From contig NZ_NMUO01000005.1 in NCBI RefSeq assembly GCF_002237365.1, positions 20,272 through 84,271 on the forward strand: DNA of 64,000 bases, written 5' to 3'. Under the pieces are notes generated by a model that ran no database searches, was not told the origin of the DNA, and saw only the letters and a program-made list of their open reading frames with translations. Numbering within the stretch: position 1 is the stretch's first letter; each line of letters begins with the position of its first letter. This document shows positions 56,143 to 64,000 of this stretch, piece after piece. Origin of the DNA: Zobellella denitrificans. Lineage in GTDB: Bacteria > Pseudomonadota > Gammaproteobacteria > Enterobacterales > Aeromonadaceae. A program made the position numbers and the translations under genes.

Positions 56143-56706
56143 TCAGACGACCCGTTCCAGCCTGACCGGCACCGGCCGGCAGACGGTGTTGCACACCGGC
56201 GAATGCTGGCGGGCATAGCCCATCAGATCCTCCAGCTCCTGATCGCTGCAGTCGGCGTCCACCTTCATGCGGATGGTGATCTGCTCGTAGCCGGCGGGTA
56301 CGCCGTCGTCCAGGCCGAGCAGGCCATGCAGATCGATATCCCCTTCCAGTTCGGTGGACAGTGCGCGAATACGGATGCCGCGGGCGGCCGCGTGCAGCAC
56401 CAGGGTGGTGGTCACACAGCCGGCCAGGGCATGCAGCAGGTATTCCACCGGGTTGGCACCCTCGTTGGCCCCCAGCAACACCGGCGGCTCGCCGTTGGTG
56501 AAGTGGAAGGGTTGGGTGCGGGAGTCGTCCTCCTGGCCGGCACCGTAAAAGTCCTGGATGGTGGAGCGGTTCTCACCGCCGCTGACCCAACGGTTGCGGG
56601 CCCGGAACTGGAAGCGGGCCAGGCCCGGCTGCTGCTGGATGGCGGCGATGGTGGTCATCATCTGGTCCTTGTCGAGACCGTTGATCATCTGGCTGTGGGT
56701 GTTCAT
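56143..56706 (-). CDS. OsmC family peroxiredoxin-like protein
   Basis: A 187-aa OsmC/Ohr-superfamily protein. The two redox Cys residues are placed as in the family: one in HALAGCVTTTLVLHA and one in the C-terminal SPVCNTVCRPV. Such proteins reduce organic or lipid hydroperoxides. The start follows GAGGAGAAATGCC. A sigma-54 promoter lies 57 bp upstream, which is unusual for osmC-type genes, and the gene for a sigma-54 activator is next to it on the same strand. Confidence 0.9.
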   Translation of the reverse strand: MNTHSQMINGLDKDQMMTTIAAIQQQPGLARFQFRARNRWVSGGENRSTIQDFYGAGQEDDSRTQPFHFTNGEPPVLLGANEGANPVEYLLHALAGCVTTTLVLHAAARGIRIRALSTELEGDIDLHGLLGLDDGVPAGYEQITIRMKVDADCSDQELEDLMGYARQHSPVCNTVCRPVPVRLERVV

Positions 56707-56762
56707 GGCATTTCTCCTCGGTTACACAGGTTGGGCGATGGCGTTCGCCTCGCTTTCACTGT

Positions 56763-56778
56763 CGCAATCCCCGTGCCA
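56763..56778 (-). promoter_or_regulatory. sigma-54 (-24/-12) promoter of the osmC gene
   Basis: The minus strand reads TGGCACGGGGATTGCG, which matches TGGCACGNNNNTTGCW at every fixed position. It is 57 bp before the osmC ATG. The neighbouring gene encodes an activator with an intact sigma-54 contact loop. Confidence 0.8.
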
Positions 56779-56844
56779 GCCGTTGATGGAGAAAATTCAC
56801 CTTATAATCAATTAGTTGTCATTTACTCCTGGTACAACGGAAGT

Positions 56845-56875
56845 CCCGATATGTCGTGTTTCACGATAATTCGGG
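56845..56875. promoter_or_regulatory. 31-bp nested inverted repeat, likely enhancer for the sigma-54 activator
   Basis: CCCGA and TCGTG on the left are mirrored by CACGA and TCGGG on the right around a TTT centre, with 4-bp spacers on both sides. The arms agree at 11 of 14 positions. The centre is about 108 bp upstream of the predicted osmC start site, a normal distance for a sigma-54 enhancer, and it sits between osmC and the activator gene. Confidence 0.7.
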
Positions 56876-56902
56876 TCGGCCGGCACGAGATCGGGGGAGA
56901 CA

Positions 56903-58441
<1,539 letters not shown>

Positions 58442-58489
58442 GGGGAGACCTCCGGTGACGGCACTCCCCCAAGTATAAGGCAGGCGGGG

Positions 58490-58939
58490 CTACAACTCGT
58501 CCAGCCGCCTGAGCAGCCGATCCAGGCCGTTGACCAGATCCCGGTATTCGGACGCCGACAGGCAGTCGATCAGGTTCGCTTCCCATTCCAGCACCCGGGG
58601 CACCATGCGCTGGTACAGCTCCTGCCCTTCCGGCGTCAGCCTGACCAGGGCGGCGCGCTGATCCTCCGGCATGGGGGTGCGCTGTATCAGCCCCTTGTCC
58701 TCCAGCCCCTGCAGGCCGCGGGATACCTTGACCTTGTCCATGCTGCTGATGGCCGACAGATCCCGGGCGATCACCTGCTCCCGGTAGCCGATGGCGGCCA
58801 GCAACCGCCACTCGGGCCGGCTGACGCCGAACTCCCTGGAATACAGTTCGGCCAGCCGGCTGCCGACCCGTTCGGCGGTCAGCACCAGCTTGTAGGGGAC
58901 GAAATCGTCCAGTACGAAATGGGTTTTCTTCTGTACCAC
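58490..58939 (-). CDS. MarR family regulator of the homogentisate operon
   Basis: A 149-aa winged-helix regulator. The HTH is in VSRPEWRLLAAIGYREQVIA and LSAISSMDKVKVSRGLQGLE, with the wing at PMPEDQRAALVRLT. It is divergent from hmgA. MarR-type repressors often control aromatic degradation and respond to a pathway intermediate; homogentisate would be the guess here. A perfect 9-bp inverted repeat in the intergenic region is the likely operator. Confidence 0.9.
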   Translation of the reverse strand: MVQKKTHFVLDDFVPYKLVLTAERVGSRLAELYSREFGVSRPEWRLLAAIGYREQVIARDLSAISSMDKVKVSRGLQGLEDKGLIQRTPMPEDQRAALVRLTPEGQELYQRMVPRVLEWEANLIDCLSASEYRDLVNGLDRLLRRLDEL

Positions 58940-59069
58940 GCCACATCCTTCGGTCTAGGGCCGGAAATGGAAAACAGTGTAACTATTTTCTGCCGGAAAC
59001 ACGTAGCGAAAAGCGCACCTCCCCGAAAAAACCCCGTTTAATTTACTATATTTTAACAATAGCACTTGA

Positions 59070-59094
59070 AATATCCATCGCAGCCATGGATATT
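59070..59094. promoter_or_regulatory. inverted repeat, likely MarR operator of hmgA
   Basis: AATATCCAT (59070-59078) and ATGGATATT (59086-59094) are exact reverse complements with a 7-bp spacer. The element lies 41 bp before the hmgA ATG and just downstream of an AT-rich promoter-like stretch (TTTACTATATTTTAACAAT). Position and symmetry fit a MarR dimer that blocks hmgA transcription. Confidence 0.7.
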
Positions 59095-59135
59095 AGTAAC
59101 AAATGCAACCAAATATCCTGAGGGAGAGCAGGCAG

Positions 59136-60266
59136 ATGCGTCACTGGTTCCAATTCCCCATCCGCGAGGGCGACACCTCGCGCCAGGCCCACTGCGACAT
59201 GCCGGCGGGCACCTTCGAGCGGGAAATCGGCAAGGAGGGTTTCTTCGGCCCGGCCACCCATATGTACCATGAGCACGCCCCCACCGGCTGGAGTGCCTGG
59301 GAAGGCCCCCTGCGCCCCCGCGCCTTCGACACCAACCGGCTGACACCGCCGGGCCAAAGCCCCTGGGATGCCGCCCCCCTGCTGCACAACGCCAGCGTCA
59401 AGGTGCGGCTCTGGAAGAGCGAGCACTCCATGGATCACCTGGTGCGCAACGGCGACGGCGACGAGTGCCTGTTCGTGCACCAGGGCAAGGGCTGGCTCTA
59501 CTGCGACTACGGCCGGCTGGCCTTCGGGGATGGCGACTACCTGATCCTGCCCCGCTCCACCACCTGGCGGCTGGAGATCGAGGAGCCGGTGACCCTGCTG
59601 ATGATCGAGGCCAGCAACGGCTCCTACCTGAACGCCGAGCGCGGCCTGGTGGGCGCCCACGCCATCTTCGACCCGGCGGTGCTGGAATACCCGCGCATCG
59701 ACGACGCCTTCAGGGCCCAAAGCGCCCAGGCCGGCGAATGGCAGGTGCGGCTCAAGGCCCGGGAGCAGATGAACCGCATCACCTTTCCCTTCAACCCGCT
59801 GGACGCCCGGGGCTGGAAGGGCGATCTCACCGTGTTCCGGCTCAACTGGCGCGACATCCGCCCGCTGATGAGCCACCGCTACCACCTGCCGCCCTCGGCC
59901 CACACCACCTTCGTCGCCAACGGCTTCGTGATCTGCACCTTCGTGCCCAGGCCCATAGAGTCGGATCCGGGCGCGCTCAAGGTGCCCTTCTACCACAACA
60001 ACGACGACTACGACGAGGTCATCTTCTACCACAAGGGCAACTTCTTCAGCCGGGACAACATAGAGGCGGGCATGATCACCCTGCACCCCTGCGGCTTCAC
60101 CCATGGCCCCCATCCCAAGGCCTTCGCCGCCGGCGCCAGGCACGCCCGCACCGAGACCGACGAAGTGGCGGTGATGATCGACACCCGGCTGCCGCTGGAC
60201 GTGGCCGAACTGCCCGAGGGGGTGGAAAACCCGGATTATGTGAATTCCTGGCAGGTGAAGGGCTGA
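59136..60266 (+). CDS. hmgA: homogentisate 1,2-dioxygenase
   Basis: A 376-aa cupin dioxygenase that opens the homogentisate ring to maleylacetoacetate. Iron ligands are in FYHNNDDYDEVIFYHKGNFF (His and Glu region) and LHPCGFTHGPHP. It belongs to the shorter bacterial class (about 380 aa), not the 430-440-aa class of Pseudomonas. The ATG at 59136 begins MRHWFQFP, where homology starts; an in-frame ATG 33 bp upstream has no RBS. It is the first gene of hmgA-fahA-maiA-aacS. Confidence 0.93.
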   Translation: MRHWFQFPIREGDTSRQAHCDMPAGTFEREIGKEGFFGPATHMYHEHAPTGWSAWEGPLRPRAFDTNRLTPPGQSPWDAAPLLHNASVKVRLWKSEHSMDHLVRNGDGDECLFVHQGKGWLYCDYGRLAFGDGDYLILPRSTTWRLEIEEPVTLLMIEASNGSYLNAERGLVGAHAIFDPAVLEYPRIDDAFRAQSAQAGEWQVRLKAREQMNRITFPFNPLDARGWKGDLTVFRLNWRDIRPLMSHRYHLPPSAHTTFVANGFVICTFVPRPIESDPGALKVPFYHNNDDYDEVIFYHKGNFFSRDNIEAGMITLHPCGFTHGPHPKAFAAGARHARTETDEVAVMIDTRLPLDVAELPEGVENPDYVNSWQVKG

Positions 60267-60408
60267 TAGCAGGAAGCTGGAAGACATCTTACACAAGCTA
60301 CTGACAGACTTGCAGAGTGGTTTGAGCAGGCAACACAAATGCCCTTTGACCGACTTCTTCGAAGTATTCAGACAACTTTGCCAACAAATTGAAGTTAAGG
60401 AGATTATT

Positions 60409-61395
60409 GTGAAACTAGCCTCTCTCAAACAGGGCCGCGATGGCCAGCTGATCGTGGTGTCCCGGGATCTGAGCCGGGCGGTGCAGGCCGGGACCATCGC
60501 CCCCAGCCTGCAGGCGGCGCTGGACAACTGGGCCGAGGCCGAACCCAGACTGCAGGCCCTGTACCGGCAGTTGAACGAGGGCGCCTGCGCCGACAGCTTC
60601 CCCTTCGACCAGGCCGCCTGCGCCTCGCCCCTGCCCCGGGCCTACCAGTGGGCCGACGGCAGCGCCTACGTCAACCACGTGGAGCTGGTGCGCAAGGCCC
60701 GCGGCGCCGAGATGCCGGCCAGCTTCTGGACGGATCCGCTGATGTACCAGGGCATGTCCGACGGTTTTATCGGCCCGCGCGAGGACATCCGCCTGGCGGA
60801 CGAGGCCTGGGGCATCGACTTCGAGGGCGAGGTGGCGGTGATCACCGGCGACGTGCCCATGGGCACCCCGGCGGAGCGGGCCGGCGAGCACATCAAGCTG
60901 CTGATGCTGGTCAACGACGTCTCCCTGCGCAACCTGATCCCCCACGAGCTGGCCAAGGGCTTCGGCTTCTTCCAGTCCAAGCCCGCCTCCTCCTTCTCGC
61001 CGGTGGCGGTGACCCCGGACGAGCTGGGCGACCACTGGCGGGAGCACAAGGTCCACCGCCGGCTGCGGGTGCACCTCAACGACGAACTGTTCGGCGAGCC
61101 CGACGCCGGTACCGACATGACCTTCGACTTCGCCCAACTGGTAGCCCACGTCAGCTTCAACCGGGCACTCTGCGCCGGCTCCATCATCGGCTCGGGCACC
61201 GTCTCCAACGTGGATCGCAGCACCGGCTCCTGCTGCCTGGCGGAGCGGCGCATGCTGGAGATCCTCGACCAGGGCCAGGCCAAAACCCCCTTTATGAAGT
61301 TCGGCGACCGGGTGCGCATCGAGATGCTGGACGAGGCCGGCCACTCCATCTTCGGCGCCATCGACCAGCGGGTGGTAAAACATGAAGCTCTATGA
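60409..61395 (+). CDS. fahA: fumarylacetoacetate hydrolase
   Basis: A 328-aa FAH-fold enzyme that splits fumarylacetoacetate to fumarate and acetoacetate. Signatures are YVNHVELVRKARGAEMP, WGIDFEGEVAVITGDVPMG (metal-binding Glu), SLRNLIPHELAKGFGFFQSK and the Gly-rich GSIIGSGTVSN. The start is a GTG at 60409 with a strong AAGGAGATTATT site; an upstream ATG in frame is not supported. Its last 14 bases overlap the maiA start. The gap from hmgA (142 bp) holds no gene. Confidence 0.92.
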   Translation: MKLASLKQGRDGQLIVVSRDLSRAVQAGTIAPSLQAALDNWAEAEPRLQALYRQLNEGACADSFPFDQAACASPLPRAYQWADGSAYVNHVELVRKARGAEMPASFWTDPLMYQGMSDGFIGPREDIRLADEAWGIDFEGEVAVITGDVPMGTPAERAGEHIKLLMLVNDVSLRNLIPHELAKGFGFFQSKPASSFSPVAVTPDELGDHWREHKVHRRLRVHLNDELFGEPDAGTDMTFDFAQLVAHVSFNRALCAGSIIGSGTVSNVDRSTGSCCLAERRMLEILDQGQAKTPFMKFGDRVRIEMLDEAGHSIFGAIDQRVVKHEAL

Positions 61396-62011
61396 CTATC
61401 CCCGCTCCTCCGCCGCCTACCGGGTGCGGATCGCGCTCAACCTGAAGGGGCAAACCTTCGAGGCCGTCCCCGTCAACCTGCTGGAGGGAGCCCAGCGCGG
61501 CGAGGACTACCGCGCCCTCAACCCCACCGGCCTGGTGCCCAGCCTGGACACCGGCGAGGGCCTGCTCGGCCAGTCCCTGGCCATCATCGAATACCTGGAC
61601 GAACGCTTCCCCGCCCCGCCCCTGCTGCCGGCCGGGGCCTTCGCCCGCGCCCGGGCCCGGGCCCTGGCCCTGCAGGTGGCCTGCGACATCCACCCGCTCA
61701 ACAACCTGCGGGTGCTGCAATACCTGGTGCGCGAATTCGGCATCGATGAACAGCAGAAGCTGGCCTGGTACCACCACTGGCTGCAGCAGGGCCTGGCCGC
61801 CCTGGAGCGGCAGTTGACGGAGACAGACTCTCCCTTCTGCTGCGGCGACACCCCGGGACTGGCGGATATCTGCCTGGTGCCCCAGCTCTACAACGCCCGC
61901 CGCTTCGGCCTGGATCTCGCCCCCTACCCGCGGCTGGTGGCCATAGAGGCAGCCTGCCTGCGGCTGGAGGCCTTCGCCGCCGCCCATCCCGACCATCATC
62001 AGGAGGCCTAG
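61382..62011 (+). CDS. maiA: maleylacetoacetate isomerase, GST zeta class
   Basis: A 209-aa glutathione-dependent isomerase that turns maleylacetoacetate into fumarylacetoacetate. The zeta-class active-site motif SSAAYRVRIALN (expected SSCxWRVRIAL) is present with Ala in place of the usual Cys. PTGLVPSLDTGEG, SLAIIEYLDE and DICLVPQLYNARRFG are further class marks. It overlaps fahA by 14 bp and abuts aacS with no gap. Confidence 0.92.
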   Translation: MKLYDYPRSSAAYRVRIALNLKGQTFEAVPVNLLEGAQRGEDYRALNPTGLVPSLDTGEGLLGQSLAIIEYLDERFPAPPLLPAGAFARARARALALQVACDIHPLNNLRVLQYLVREFGIDEQQKLAWYHHWLQQGLAALERQLTETDSPFCCGDTPGLADICLVPQLYNARRFGLDLAPYPRLVAIEAACLRLEAFAAAHPDHHQEA

Positions 62012-63976
<1,965 letters not shown>

Positions 63977-64000
63977 CCGGCCGGGAGCCCGGCTCCCCGT

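Overview
The window is a GC-rich stretch (mostly in the mid-60s percent GC by eye) of a proteobacterial chromosome. Gene content and order point to a marine gammaproteobacterium, most like the Oceanimonas/Zobellella branch of the Aeromonadaceae. The clues are a puuA/puuDRC divergon, putP, helD, a yjeH-like exporter with an Lrp partner, a bfr pair, hmgA-fahA-maiA-aacS and many dispersed intergenic repeats. The genus is an inference. No rRNA, tRNA, CRISPR array, prophage or complete IS element was seen.

Layout. 1-5.6 kb: putrescine degradation (partial puuC, puuR, puuD, divergent puuA) and an NhaC-type antiporter. 5.6-11.6 kb: a cyanide-insensitive-type cytochrome bd operon (31-aa ORF, cydA, cydB, DUF2474), divergent from a membrane histidine kinase and an NtrC-type regulator. 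11.9-16.6 kb: amino-acid dehydrogenase, NSS transporter and hppD, with a divergent Lrp regulator. 17-28.4 kb: a catabolic locus of unknown substrate (dipeptide-type ABC transporter, two amidohydrolases, a secreted M14-like protein, a GntR regulator). 28.4-32.3 kb: helD, Lrp regulator, amino-acid exporter. 32.4-35.6 kb: glutathione-dependent formaldehyde oxidation (fghA, frmA) and a LysR regulator. 35.7-39.8 kb: AraC regulator, putP, HerA-like ATPase. 40-41 kb: two complementary bacterioferritin subunits. 41.2-44.5 kb: GH1 beta-glucosidase, LacI regulator and HAD phosphatase. 44.6-51.9 kb: two tandem exported beta-propeller proteins, an ABC exporter, a hypothetical protein, a lipoprotein, a SpoIIAA-like protein and a DUF2939 protein. 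51.9-56 kb: P-type ATPase, SixA-like phosphatase and CHAD protein. 56.1-58.4 kb: OsmC protein and a sigma-54 activator. 58.5-64 kb: MarR regulator and the homogentisate pathway ending in acetoacetyl-CoA synthetase.

How it works together. The chromosome segment is rich in amine, amino-acid and aromatic catabolism. Two loci have a self-contained sigma-54 circuit visible in the DNA. In each, a -24/-12 promoter lies about 110 bp from a long inverted repeat and next to the gene for a sigma-54 activator: one faces the cytochrome bd operon, the other the osmC gene. A 13-base motif shared by the divergent amidohydrolase/ABC promoter and the M14-like gene links the 17-28 kb locus into one probable GntR regulon. 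Structured intergenic repeats, with compensatory changes between copies, fill most of the long gene-free gaps.
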